A stretch of 64,000 nucleotides of DNA from JBFHNV01 sp041593595. GTDB lineage: Bacteria; Pseudomonadota; Gammaproteobacteria; HK1. The stretch is taken from assembly GCA_041593595.1 (NCBI GenBank), contig JBFHNV010000003.1, positions 1 through 64,000 on the forward strand, in the 5' to 3' direction. Each line of letters starts with the position of its first letter. The first letter of the stretch is position 1. Positions 16,967-25,861 of the stretch are shown in pieces. A model generated the notes under the pieces. The model was not told the DNA's origin. It saw only the letters and a list, made by a program, of their open reading frames with translations, and ran no database searches. A program made the translations under genes and the position numbers.

Positions 16967-17662
16967 GTGCGGCGCCGGCCACCATGTCTCCTGCGTGCAG
17001 GCGTGCTGGGCAGCCTCCTCGCCCTCGGCACGCCGCCGGCGATGGCCCAGTCCGTAGGGGTCGGCTACACGCCGCCGCTGCGCGGTGCGCCGTCGTCGGC
17101 GAGCCGCGTGGGCGGGGGCACGCGCAGCCTGGCGGCGTGGAGCTTCGAGCTGATCGTGCTCGCGCCGGACCACGTGGGGCTGACCACGCGCCGGCAGCCC
17201 ACGCTCTACTGGTTCGTGTCCGAGCCCATCGCGCATCCGGTGGAGTTCACCGTGGTGGACCCGCAGAGCCTGGCCACGCTGCTGGAGCTGCGGCTCCCCC
17301 TTCCCGTGCATCCCGGCATCCATGCGGTGGACCTGGCGGCCCACGGGGTGTCCCTCGAGCCGGGGGTGATCTACCAGTGGTTCGTGGCGGTGGTGGCGGA
17401 CGAGGGGCAACGATCGGCGGACGTGGTGGCGGCCGGCGAGATCGAGCGGGTGGCGCCACCCGCGGAGCTCGCAGCGGGCGCCGACGTCGCGGTGCAGGCC
17501 GAGCGGTTCGGGGCCGCGGGGTTCTGGTACGAGGCCCTGGACGGACTCTCCCGGCGCATCGCCGCGCAGCCGGGCGACGCGGGCCTGCGCGCCCAGCGTG
17601 CGGCGCTGCTCGAGCAGGTGGGCCTGCGGCACGCGGCGGCGTACGACCGGGGCGGGGGCTGA
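16967..17662 (+). CDS. DUF928 domain protein, exported
   Basis: The product (231 residues from GTG) has a short signal peptide ending PPAMAQS near residue 24. A beta-rich domain with RQPTLYWFVSEP and LEPGVIYQWFVAVVAD follows, the hallmark of DUF928. The C-terminal helical part (FGAAGFWYEALDGLSRRI) is also typical. The function of DUF928 is unknown; members are commonly encoded beside CHAT/TPR proteins and FHA/TPS systems. The GTG lies five bases after the CHAT stop and gives a proper signal peptide. A start further downstream would delete it. Confidence 0.8.
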   Translation: MRRRPPCLLRAGVLGSLLALGTPPAMAQSVGVGYTPPLRGAPSSASRVGGGTRSLAAWSFELIVLAPDHVGLTTRRQPTLYWFVSEPIAHPVEFTVVDPQSLATLLELRLPLPVHPGIHAVDLAAHGVSLEPGVIYQWFVAVVADEGQRSADVVAAGEIERVAPPAELAAGADVAVQAERFGAAGFWYEALDGLSRRIAAQPGDAGLRAQRAALLEQVGLRHAAAYDRGGG

Positions 17663-17696
17663 ACCGGATCGCCCGGCGGCCCCGGCGGCCCGGTGG

Positions 17697-19418
17697 TCAG
17701 TCGAAGACCGCCGCCGTCAACGCGAAGTGCAGCCCGGCGTCCTGCAGGCCCTCGTTCGCCACGTCCACCTTGCGCAGCGGGATCCCCAGGTAGAGCTCCG
17801 CATGCAGGCGCGGGTCCGGATCCCAGCGAAGCCCCGCGCCCACGCTGGCGAGGCGGCGCACCCGCGGCGTGGGGCGATCGCGCTGCCAGCCCCCGCCCAG
17901 GTCGAGGAAGGGAGCGAAGCGCAGGGTGATGCGCCCGCCCTCGTCGCGGTGCACCGGGATGCGCAGCTCCAGCGAGGCCGAGTAGCCCCAGTCGCGCACC
18001 AGCAGGTTGCTGCGGTAGCCGCGCACGCTGCTGGCCCCGCCGATGCTGAACTGCTCCAGCGGCAGCAGCGGATCGTCCGTGAGCTGGCCGTCCAGCCGCG
18101 CCAGCAGCTCGTAGTCGTCCTCGCCGAAGCGCCGCGCCCACTGTGCCTGGCCCAGCCAGGCGACGAAGCTGGCGTCCGCAACCTTGCCGCGATTCATGGT
18201 GGCGTCGAAGGCGTCCACGCCCACGCTGAAGGTGGAGCGTGCGGCGAACACCTGGTCGCGGCTGCGCTGCACCCAGTCCTGGCTCAGCCGGAACACGCTC
18301 ACCCGGCTCTCGCCGTCCGGCTCGACGCCGTCGGAGAACGGGAACCCACGCCCCAGCAGGAAGGTCTGGCTGCGGCGCCGCTCGAAGGCGACCCCCAGCA
18401 GCAGCTGGGCGCGGGAGGTGCGGTAGACGGGATGCGACAGGCGCACGCCCACGGTGGTGGATTCGCTCTCCACGTCGAGCACGTCCAGGGGCTCCTCGAC
18501 GATCACGGAATCGGTGCGCTCGCCGTAGACGGCGAGGGTCGTGTCCCGGGCGGTCAGGGGGCGGCTGTAGGACAGGGCGAAGCCGCGCAGCCCCCGGCCG
18601 AACTCCACCTCGCCGCTCAGCACGTCGCCCCACCCGGTGGGGTTGAGCAGGACCCCCACCGCCTTACCCCGCACGGGGCCCAGGTCCGGTGACACGTCGT
18701 TGTCCACCTGCAGCCCGAGCCGGTAGGGACGCCGTTCCGCCACGTCCACCGCGAGCCGCGCCTCGCCGGGTCGGTCCCCCGGCTGGAGATCCGCGTTCAA
18801 CCGTTCCAGCAGGGGGCTCTGGGCCTGGATCTGGAGCTGCTCCTGCAGGTCGTCGATGTTCAGCGGCCCGTCGGCGGCGAGCTCGATGCGCTCGCGCAGG
18901 TAGCCGTCGCGCAGCGTCGTGGTGCCCTGGATGCGAATCTCGCTCAGGCGTCCCTCCACGATGTCGATGGCGAGGGTCCCGTCGCTCACGCGCTGGTCGG
19001 GAATCACCGCGCCGGAGTTGATGTAACCCCGGTCCACGTAGAGGCGGGTGACGGCGACGCGCAGCGCGTCCAGATCCTCGGTGGTCACCGGACGGTCCAG
19101 CCAGGGCGCGGCAGCGCTCGCGAGGGCGGCGTCGTCGAGCACCGTGTTGCCGCGAAAGACGATGGCGCGCAGCACCACGGTGGGCTCCGCGCCGGCGGGC
19201 GCCGGGCCGGGCGGCGGCGAAGGCACGGGCCCGGGCGCGCCGGGAAGCACCGGCCCCGGCTCGCCGAAATCCGGCCGCGGCAAGGGGCGCTCACCAGGAC
19301 GTTGGAGCTCGAGACCCGGGCTGGCATCCGGCGGCGGACCCTGGGCAACCGCAAATGTCCCGGCCAGCAGGGCGAGGACCACGGCAGCGACGGGGCTGCC
19401 GCGGGGTGGCCCCCTCAC
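17697..19418 (-). CDS. TpsB outer-membrane transporter (ShlB/FhaC/HecB family)
   Basis: The 573-residue product translocates its partner TpsA exoprotein across the outer membrane. It has a signal peptide (AAVVLALLAGTFAVAQ), a Pro-rich linker, POTRA domains (about 85-240; VVLRAIVFRGNTVLDDAAL begins the first) and a C-terminal 16-strand barrel. The barrel contains the diagnostic loop-6 motif VRGY in GGASSVRGYRSNLL (about 455-470). The GTG start overlaps the TGA of tpsA (GTGA), so the pair is translationally coupled, tpsA first. Confidence 0.92.
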   Translation of the reverse strand: MRGPPRGSPVAAVVLALLAGTFAVAQGPPPDASPGLELQRPGERPLPRPDFGEPGPVLPGAPGPVPSPPPGPAPAGAEPTVVLRAIVFRGNTVLDDAALASAAAPWLDRPVTTEDLDALRVAVTRLYVDRGYINSGAVIPDQRVSDGTLAIDIVEGRLSEIRIQGTTTLRDGYLRERIELAADGPLNIDDLQEQLQIQAQSPLLERLNADLQPGDRPGEARLAVDVAERRPYRLGLQVDNDVSPDLGPVRGKAVGVLLNPTGWGDVLSGEVEFGRGLRGFALSYSRPLTARDTTLAVYGERTDSVIVEEPLDVLDVESESTTVGVRLSHPVYRTSRAQLLLGVAFERRRSQTFLLGRGFPFSDGVEPDGESRVSVFRLSQDWVQRSRDQVFAARSTFSVGVDAFDATMNRGKVADASFVAWLGQAQWARRFGEDDYELLARLDGQLTDDPLLPLEQFSIGGASSVRGYRSNLLVRDWGYSASLELRIPVHRDEGGRITLRFAPFLDLGGGWQRDRPTPRVRRLASVGAGLRWDPDPRLHAELYLGIPLRKVDVANEGLQDAGLHFALTAAVFD

Positions 19419-22400
19419 CGGCGACAGTCCGCCGAGTAGGCCGCGAGCATCACACCCCCGCGGCTGGCCACCGGGACGCCGACCGGGCCGGCGGTGGGAG
19501 ACGCGGGGACGATGCCGGCCGCCCCACCGGCCACCGCCAGGCCGGACTGGTAGCCGTCCGGGTCCGGGGAGACGCCGCCGCGACCGGACACGGTGAGGCT
19601 GTTGGCGCGGCCACGGGCGCGGGCGGCGTCGCAGCGGCCCTGGAGCAGGGCCCCGGCATCCAGGAAGTTCTCGGGCAGTGCGGTGAGGCTGCCGGTCACG
19701 TCCGTGTCCGGGGCGTCGATCTCCACGGTCCCGTCGATGTTCCTGGCCGAGGACGCGGTCACGCTGCTTTCGGGATCGCTGATGAAGTTCTTGCGCGCGA
19801 CGATGCGGATGTTGCCACCGGGCCCGCCGAAGGCGTTGGCCGTGATCGAGCTGTTCTGGAGGATGACGAAATCCGGGTCGATGTCGATGTTGCCGCCGGC
19901 GCCGACGCCGCTTTGCACGGACGTGGTGATCGTGCTGTTCACCATGTCCAGCAGTCGCTGGATGACCAAGGTGATGTTGCCGCCGTCGGCGACGGTGGCC
20001 TCGGTGCTGATACTCCCCGACCACAGCGTCACCTGGTCGCTGGCGACGACGTGGATGTCGCCGGCGAGACCGGTGCCGAAGCTGGCGGCGGACATCGTGC
20101 CGCCACGCTCGATGCGCAGCTCCCGGCTCGCGAGCCGGACGTTGCCGCCGTTGCCGGGGCCGAAGGTGCTGGTCGAGATCTGGCTGGGGGTGCCGGAGAT
20201 CGAAGAGATGCCCGTGATCACCGCCTGGCCGCTCACCGCCACGTCGACGGTGCCTCCGGCACCGGCGCCCACCAGGACCTGCTGCGTCGCGCGGTCGATG
20301 CCGCCGCTGCGGCTGCGCAGCTGGGCGCCGCCCTCGACGCGCAGGCTGCCCAGGCGCGCGTGCACGTTGCCGGCGGGCCCGTCGCCGGTGGTGGACGAGT
20401 CCACGCGCGTGTCGGCACCCATCAGCAGGCTGTCGGCGGAGACGTGGATGGTGCCGCCGGCGCCGGGTGTCGCCGGGATGCGGAGGGCGAGCTGCATGAA
20501 CTGCTCCACGCTGGTGAAGAAGCCGCCGCCGAACAGCGCGAGGTCGAGCAGCTCGTCGAAGCTTTCCACGGGGAGCTGCGCGGGCGTGGGCACCGCGGCC
20601 GGAGGAAACGGCGGCGACGTGACGAGATTGATCTGGAAGCGCCTGGCAAGCGCGTCCAGGTCCGACTGGCGCACGTCCTGGGTGCGGCTGAAGATGCCGG
20701 TGTTGTCCCCCGACAGGACGATGGGGCCCGTGACGTCCACCTCCACCCGTCCCGCGTTGCCGAAGCCGGCGGTGGTGGCGCTCACCTGGAAGCCGCCGCT
20801 CATGTGCAGGCTGCTGGCGCGCAGGGTCACGTCGCCGGAGTCTCCCGCGATCACGCTCTGGGCCAGGATGCCGCCCCGGGGTGCGCCGTCACGGGACAGG
20901 ACCACGGGCCCTGCCACGTGGATGTCCACGTCGCCGCCCGGCCCGAAGCCGAAGCTGTCGGTGGTGATCTCGGCGCCGTTGGCGATGGTGAGGGCGTCGG
21001 CCTCGAGCACGATGCGCCCGGCGCGCGACTGCAGCGCATCGAAGGGCGAGCGGCTCTCCGACTGCGCCGTCAGGCCGGTGACGCTGACGCCGCCGTCGCC
21101 GCGCAGCAGCACCGTGCCGGCGTCGACGTGCACGTCGGTGCCCGGTCCGTGGGCATAGTTGGTGCTGCCGATCACCCCACCGTCGCGCACGGTCAGGCGT
21201 CCTGCCTCCACCACGACGCTGCCCGGGTTGCCTTGCGCCTGGCGCAGGCTGCGGATGGCGGCGGTGCCGGAGACGGTCAGCTCCCCGGCGGAGACGTGGA
21301 TCGAGGGCACGGCGGCAGCGGCAGGGCCGAAGTTCGTGAAGGAGAAGATGCCCGGCAGGAGGCCCGGGATACCGAACACCCGACCGCTGCCGGTCACGGT
21401 GACGTCGCCGTCCACATGCACCCGCACGGAGCCCCCGTTCGGGCGCGGCGCCGGCACGCCCAGCACCGTCGCGCTGCCCCGGGAGACGATGGACTGGTCG
21501 ATGACCAGGCGGCCGCTGCGCACGTAGGCGTCGCGGGCGTCCAGCACGCTGCTGTCGCGCAGGGTGACGGTTCCGAAACCCTCGGCCGTGGCGCCGCCGC
21601 CGGCCATGGCCAGCGGCACCCGGCCCTCGCCGGCGACGCTCACCAGCGCCACGGTGCTCGTGGGTGCGTTGATCAGGGTGGTGCGGGGCGTGCCGAACAG
21701 TCCGTCGCGCTGCAGGGTGACGTTGCCGCCCACCAGAGCAAAGGTCTTGTCGGCGGGGAGGACGAGCGTGGCGGGCAGAGCCGCGGGGACGAAGGGCGGG
21801 TTCGCCGGCACCACCGGGCGCAGCTGCGCGCCGTCGACGCGGATCGCCGCCGGCTGCCCGCCCATGAAGCCGAACGCGCTGGGCGGGGCGCTGGTGAGCA
21901 CCTCGCCCGGCTGCGGCCGCGCGTGGATCGGGTCCGCGCCGTCGAACTCGATGCGGTCGGCGGTGCTGGCGAAGAAGCTGCCGTCCACGTGCACCTGGGC
22001 CCTGGGTCCGAAGCTGATGCCGTTCGGGTTGACGAGCACCAGGTTGGCGCCGGCCAGATCCGAGCGCAGGGGGCCGTCGATAAAGCTCGCCCGCGCGCCG
22101 CCGGCGAACAGGCTGCCCTGGTCGCCGCTCACCCGGCTGATGACGTGCCGGATCGTGCCCGGCCCTCTCGGGTCGGCATTGGTGAACACGAACCGCACGG
22201 ACTCATTCGCGGTGGCGAAGACGTTGAAGACGCTGAAGCTGTGCAGCAGGTTGCCGCCGGCGGTCTGGCCCTGGGCGGCCGTGATGGTCACGGCGCCGGT
22301 CTGGAAGCTGGTGTTGGGCTGGCCCTGAAAGACCACCTCGGCACGGGCGGCGGGCGCCAGCGCCACGGCAGCGCCGAGGATCGCGGCACACAGCGCCTGT

Positions 22401-22420
22401 CTGCCCTGGAGCGCAGTCAC
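19415..22420 (-). CDS. TpsA exoprotein with filamentous haemagglutinin N-terminal domain
   Basis: The 1001-residue protein has a signal peptide of about 27 residues ending PAARA, then the TPS secretion domain. GGNLLHSFSVFNV (about 55-67) and NPNGISFGP (131-139) are its signature motifs. The rest is a repetitive beta-helix-like sequence with many VxVxG and GSGGxxxV-type strands. The C-terminus has a lone Cys in LLQGRCDAARARGRANSLTV followed by GRGG, a tail I associate with FHA-type proteins found next to CHAT/TPR genes. It probably forms a secreted or surface beta-helix fibre. The GTG at 22420 is preceded by an AGGGGG box. An upstream extension lacks signal-peptide sense. Confidence 0.9.
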   Translation of the reverse strand: MTALQGRQALCAAILGAAVALAPAARAEVVFQGQPNTSFQTGAVTITAAQGQTAGGNLLHSFSVFNVFATANESVRFVFTNADPRGPGTIRHVISRVSGDQGSLFAGGARASFIDGPLRSDLAGANLVLVNPNGISFGPRAQVHVDGSFFASTADRIEFDGADPIHARPQPGEVLTSAPPSAFGFMGGQPAAIRVDGAQLRPVVPANPPFVPAALPATLVLPADKTFALVGGNVTLQRDGLFGTPRTTLINAPTSTVALVSVAGEGRVPLAMAGGGATAEGFGTVTLRDSSVLDARDAYVRSGRLVIDQSIVSRGSATVLGVPAPRPNGGSVRVHVDGDVTVTGSGRVFGIPGLLPGIFSFTNFGPAAAAVPSIHVSAGELTVSGTAAIRSLRQAQGNPGSVVVEAGRLTVRDGGVIGSTNYAHGPGTDVHVDAGTVLLRGDGGVSVTGLTAQSESRSPFDALQSRAGRIVLEADALTIANGAEITTDSFGFGPGGDVDIHVAGPVVLSRDGAPRGGILAQSVIAGDSGDVTLRASSLHMSGGFQVSATTAGFGNAGRVEVDVTGPIVLSGDNTGIFSRTQDVRQSDLDALARRFQINLVTSPPFPPAAVPTPAQLPVESFDELLDLALFGGGFFTSVEQFMQLALRIPATPGAGGTIHVSADSLLMGADTRVDSSTTGDGPAGNVHARLGSLRVEGGAQLRSRSGGIDRATQQVLVGAGAGGTVDVAVSGQAVITGISSISGTPSQISTSTFGPGNGGNVRLASRELRIERGGTMSAASFGTGLAGDIHVVASDQVTLWSGSISTEATVADGGNITLVIQRLLDMVNSTITTSVQSGVGAGGNIDIDPDFVILQNSSITANAFGGPGGNIRIVARKNFISDPESSVTASSARNIDGTVEIDAPDTDVTGSLTALPENFLDAGALLQGRCDAARARGRANSLTVSGRGGVSPDPDGYQSGLAVAGGAAGIVPASPTAGPVGVPVASRGGVMLAAYSADCRR

Positions 22421-22450
22421 CCCATCCCCCTGGGACGCCCGAGATGCGAC

Positions 22451-22473
22451 GCCCACCCCGTCGCGGGGTGGGC
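22451..22473 (-). terminator. strong hairpin between PEP-CTERM and tpsA genes
   Basis: GCCCACCCCG pairs perfectly with CGGGGTGGGC around a three-base loop, 30 bp after the PEP-CTERM stop and 31 bp before the tpsA start. No U-tract follows on the minus strand, so it is more likely an attenuating or RNA-stabilising hairpin than a full terminator. Confidence 0.45.
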
Positions 22474-22503
22474 ACGTTTGCCAGTATACGGAGCGGGTCC
22501 CGC

Positions 22504-23583
22504 TCAGGCGAGGCGACGGGCGCCGCTTACGACCAGCAGGCCGAGACCGAGCAGGGCCAGGGTCGCGGGCTCCGGAATCGTCGGTGCGAAGGTGGTGAAC
22601 TTGCCGGCAGGGCCGACGTTGGTGGGCTGGTCGAAGTAGTGCACGCACGCCGCGCGACCGAGCGGCAGGCCGGTCGTGTTCTCCGGGTCATCGGGGTCGC
22701 AGGCGCCGTGGTCGAAGGCGCCCACGAGCCGGCCGGTCAGGCCGGGCGGGCTGTCGGGATTGGGCACCACGACGCACCCGTCCAGGCCGCAGAAAAGACC
22801 TGGACGCGCCGAGACATCGACGATGGGCTGGTCGAGCAGGAAGCGCACCACCTGCGCGATGTCGTTGGTGGTGTCGAGGCCCAGGTTGATGAAGCAGTCG
22901 GCGTCGGCAAGGTTGCCCGGGATGCTGATCGTGCCGGCCCCCTGGCCGGCATACGGGGGCAGGAAATTGCTGTTGGCGCACTGCGACGACTCGTCGAACC
23001 TGGGCGTGGCTGCCAGATCGCCACCGATCGAGCCGAAATCGCCGGGGATGCTGTTGACGCTGGTGAGCTCGATGGATCCGGATGCGTCCCCCGGAACGAT
23101 GGGCTCCGCGGGGCCGTTGATGAAGAAGAAGTTCCCGGCGGCGTCGTACTGGACACCGGAGAGAAGCAGGTTGAGCACGCCGGTTCCCTCGTCACCGTTG
23201 GGAATGAAGGTGCCGATGGGCACGCCGCCGTTCGCCGCGGACTCCGCGGCCGTCGTGACCAGGAACCCGCCGGTGAACTGCACCGTGCCATCCACGCTCA
23301 TGAACTCCGCGTCCTCCGGGTCGAAGACGCCGATGTTCCCGATGTCGGTGGAGCCCGGCAGGAGCTCGATCTGGACGTCGACGAACGTGAACAGGAACGC
23401 CTGTGGGTCGAAGGCGTTGTTGAGTCCGAGCCCGAACGCGGGTTCGCCGAGGGTCGTGCTCGAGTCGGCGTTGCCGGCGTTGTAGAAGGGAAAGGCGCCC
23501 GCGCCGGTGGCGCCCAGGGTCAATGCGGCGCCCAGTGCCAGGCACGGCAGGCGCCGGCGATTGGCAAATGTCTTGGTCTTCAT
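22504..23583 (-). CDS. PEP-CTERM sorting-domain protein
   Basis: The 359-residue exported protein has an N-terminal signal (ALGAALTLGATGAGAFP) and a classic PEP-CTERM tail: IPEPATLALLGLGLLVV followed by a basic cluster SGARRLA. This tail is recognised and cut by exosortase (EpsH) in the inner membrane, targeting the protein to the extracellular matrix. The middle is acidic, Gly/Asn-rich and low in lysine, as in other PEP-CTERM proteins, and has no domain I recognise. Two Cys in LFCGLDGCVV may form a disulfide. It has a sigma-54 promoter with an upstream activator motif and is followed by tpsA and tpsB on the same strand. No exosortase gene is in the window. Confidence 0.9.
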   Translation of the reverse strand: MKTKTFANRRRLPCLALGAALTLGATGAGAFPFYNAGNADSSTTLGEPAFGLGLNNAFDPQAFLFTFVDVQIELLPGSTDIGNIGVFDPEDAEFMSVDGTVQFTGGFLVTTAAESAANGGVPIGTFIPNGDEGTGVLNLLLSGVQYDAAGNFFFINGPAEPIVPGDASGSIELTSVNSIPGDFGSIGGDLAATPRFDESSQCANSNFLPPYAGQGAGTISIPGNLADADCFINLGLDTTNDIAQVVRFLLDQPIVDVSARPGLFCGLDGCVVVPNPDSPPGLTGRLVGAFDHGACDPDDPENTTGLPLGRAACVHYFDQPTNVGPAGKFTTFAPTIPEPATLALLGLGLLVVSGARRLA

Positions 23584-23667
23584 GGCTGCCCCCCGGACGA
23601 CCCGCGGGCCGTCGAAAGTGAGAATCCCCCCACCGTCGCACGAGCACGATGGGCAACTGATACCGAC

Positions 23668-23683
23668 AGCAAGATATGCGCCA
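23668..23683 (-). promoter_or_regulatory. sigma-54 promoter of the PEP-CTERM gene
   Basis: On the minus strand, TGGCGCATATCTTGCT matches TGGCACG-N4-TTGCW with the invariant GG and GC ten bases apart. Transcription would start about 12 bases downstream of the GC, near 23656, leaving a leader of about 73 bases before the ATG at 23583. Confidence 0.65.
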
Positions 23684-23757
23684 GATTTCAGAAATTGGCT
23701 TCCGATCAGTCGCTTACGCACACCACCTCGGTCGCCCGGGCGGACGCGCCGGCGCCC

Positions 23758-23775
23758 GTGTAAAGAATCCCGACA
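23758..23775 (-). promoter_or_regulatory. activator-binding motif upstream of the sigma-54 promoter
   Basis: Read on the minus strand the site is TGTCGGGATTCTTTACAC. It lies about 110 bp upstream of the predicted start and shares 16 of 18 bases, in the same orientation, with the site at 3320-3337. I infer it binds the sigma-54-dependent response regulator (PrsR-like) that usually accompanies exosortase systems. Confidence 0.55.
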
Positions 23776-23814
23776 GCCGGTGCGGCGCCGACCGGCTCGC
23801 GGTGTCCGCGCCGC

Positions 23815-25782
23815 TCATCCGGCTCGCACCCCGATCGCGGGGGGCCGAGGTGCCTGCGCCTCCTCCTTTCGACCGTGCACCCGGAAGACGGCCACCGGTC
23901 GCGTCTTGCCCCTGAACAGCTCCTCGCCCACCTTCTCCAGCACGTAGGCGTCGCCCAGGTAGCCGGCGGTGGTCTCGCCCACCAGGATGCGGCAAGGGGT
24001 GTGCAGGGGATCCGGCCGGAAGCTCGCCTTGTCGAAGCTCTCCAGGCGCGCCGCCGTGTTCACGGTGTCGCCGTGCACGTTGTACTCCATGCGCTGGGCG
24101 TCCCCGATGGTGCCGGCCACCATGGGACCGGTGAGTATGCCGACGCGCATGCCCACCTGGGGCAGCCCCCGCTGTGCGAGGGAGTGGTTGTGGCTCACCA
24201 GCTCACGCTGCATCTGAAGCGCGCACTCCACGGCAGCGACGGCGTCGCGTCGGATCGCCTCGTCGCTGTCGCGGGGCACGGGCACGCCGAACACCGCCAT
24301 GATGGCGTCGCCGATGAAGCGCAGGATGACGCCGCCGTGGCGGTTCACCTGCGGCGTCATGAGGGCCATGTACTCGTTCAGCCAGCGCATCAGCTCGCCC
24401 GGGTCCAGGCTCTCGGAGATGGTGGTGAAGCCCGCCACGTCGCTGAAGAACACGGTGGCGGTGAGCTTGCGCGGCTGCGGGCGATCGCCGCTCAGGAACC
24501 GGTCGCGCTCGGACCAGATGGCACCGGCGAGCTGCGGCGAGATGTGGCGCGAGAACAGGCTCATGAGGCTGGCCTGCTCCTGCTTGTCACGGCTGGACAC
24601 GTAGGCGGTGGCGATCGCCGTGGCGAAGCCCCAGCCGAGGAGCGGCGGCACCAGCGGGATCCACCAGGAGGCGAGGAACGCGGCGAAGGTGCCGGCCGCG
24701 ATGGCGCCGGCGCTGAGGGTGGCAAGCAGCAGGAAGCGCAGCGGGCTCGCGGTGGCGAGGCCGAGCAGCGCGCCGGCCAGGCACCAGGCCAGGATCCAGG
24801 TCGCCTCGCCGGCATCGCTCAGGCTCCTCACCGCCGGGTCGCCGTCCCGGGCGTGGCGGATGAGCTGGCTGACGATGTTGGCGTGCACCTCGACGCCGTT
24901 CGTCTGACCGACCCGTTCCAGGTCCCGGCTCAGCGGGGTGTAGAAGAGGTCCTTCACGCTCTGCGCGGAGACGCCCAGCAACACCACGCGATCCCGCAGC
25001 ACGTCCCCATCGACGTTGCCCGACAGCAGCTCCCCCAGGGAGATGCTGGGAAAGGCGCCCACCGGGTCGCGATAGTCCAGCAGGAACTGGTAGCCGCCGG
25101 CGTCGGCCGCGACGTAGCCTCCCTCGTGGCCGTCCAGGGGCGCCAGCGTCACGCCGCCGAGACGGATGTGCGCCGGGTTTGCCGGGTCCGGGGCCGGCGC
25201 CATGCCGTCGGCTGCCAGGTAGCGCAGCGCCAGGCGCAGGGCGATGGCGCTGTAGACCTTCTCCCCGTCATCCAGGAACAGCAGCCCGCGGCGGACGGTG
25301 CCGCCGGGATCCACCATCAGATCGTTGAAGCCCACCCGGTCGGTGTCCGCCAGGACCGACGGCGCACGGGCACCCGTCTCGCCGTCACCGGTGAACTTGG
25401 TCACCACGTAGACGTTGTCGTGGGACAGCAGCGCCGCCTCCAGGCGCTCGCGACCGGGCGGAATGGGCACGTCCAGGTAGATGTCGATCCCCACGGCCCG
25501 CGGGCCGTGGGCGACGATGCGCTCGATGGCCTCGGCCAGGAGGCCGTGGGGGAGCGGGTAGCGGCCGAGGTGCTGGATGTCGTCCTCGGTGACGGTCACC
25601 AGGCTCACCCGGGGCGGCCCCACGGCCTGCTCGGGCCGGGCCCGGACGTACCAGTCGTAGGCGGCGAGCTCGAGGGTCTCGAGCTGCCCCGCCAGCCGCA
25701 GGCCGACGACGCCGGCGAACACGACGGTGCCGATCATCAGCACCTGCAGCCGGCGGTCGAGGAGGAGGCGCCTCATCGGCAT
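23815..25782 (-). CDS. CHASE2-domain adenylate/guanylate cyclase
   Basis: The 655-residue protein has one N-terminal membrane helix (about 12-30) and a periplasmic CHASE2 sensor domain (about 35-330, with GPRAVGIDIYLDVPIPP and YRDPVGAFPSISLGELLSG). Two to three further helices follow (about 350-410), then a class III cyclase domain (about 445-640). Catalytic motifs include VFFSDVAGFTTISESL, RFIGDAIMAVFGVP and HGDTVNTAARLESFD. It should make cAMP or cGMP in response to an extracytoplasmic signal. The start is MPMRR at 25782 or the second Met at 25776. It lies between the secreted hydrolase and the PEP-CTERM/TPS genes on the same strand. Confidence 0.9.
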   Translation of the reverse strand: MPMRRLLLDRRLQVLMIGTVVFAGVVGLRLAGQLETLELAAYDWYVRARPEQAVGPPRVSLVTVTEDDIQHLGRYPLPHGLLAEAIERIVAHGPRAVGIDIYLDVPIPPGRERLEAALLSHDNVYVVTKFTGDGETGARAPSVLADTDRVGFNDLMVDPGGTVRRGLLFLDDGEKVYSAIALRLALRYLAADGMAPAPDPANPAHIRLGGVTLAPLDGHEGGYVAADAGGYQFLLDYRDPVGAFPSISLGELLSGNVDGDVLRDRVVLLGVSAQSVKDLFYTPLSRDLERVGQTNGVEVHANIVSQLIRHARDGDPAVRSLSDAGEATWILAWCLAGALLGLATASPLRFLLLATLSAGAIAAGTFAAFLASWWIPLVPPLLGWGFATAIATAYVSSRDKQEQASLMSLFSRHISPQLAGAIWSERDRFLSGDRPQPRKLTATVFFSDVAGFTTISESLDPGELMRWLNEYMALMTPQVNRHGGVILRFIGDAIMAVFGVPVPRDSDEAIRRDAVAAVECALQMQRELVSHNHSLAQRGLPQVGMRVGILTGPMVAGTIGDAQRMEYNVHGDTVNTAARLESFDKASFRPDPLHTPCRILVGETTAGYLGDAYVLEKVGEELFRGKTRPVAVFRVHGRKEEAQAPRPPAIGVRAG

Positions 25783-25861
25783 GCCGCGACACCTGCCGCG
25801 AAGCTTACGTGGCGCCGACCCTGCCGTTGCATCGAGCGCCTGGCCGGCGAGCCCGTCGCCA

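Noticed and set aside
19355..22639. 1094-codon open frame opposite tpsA
   Set aside because: It mirrors the tpsA coding frame, has no domain-like sequence or signal, and is expected from high GC content. The tpsA frame has signal peptide and TPS motifs.
22752..22769. TGTCGGGATTGGGCACC inside the PEP-CTERM gene, resembling the activator motif
   Set aside because: Only the first ten bases match; the TTTACAC half is absent and it lies within coding sequence on the wrong side of the promoter.
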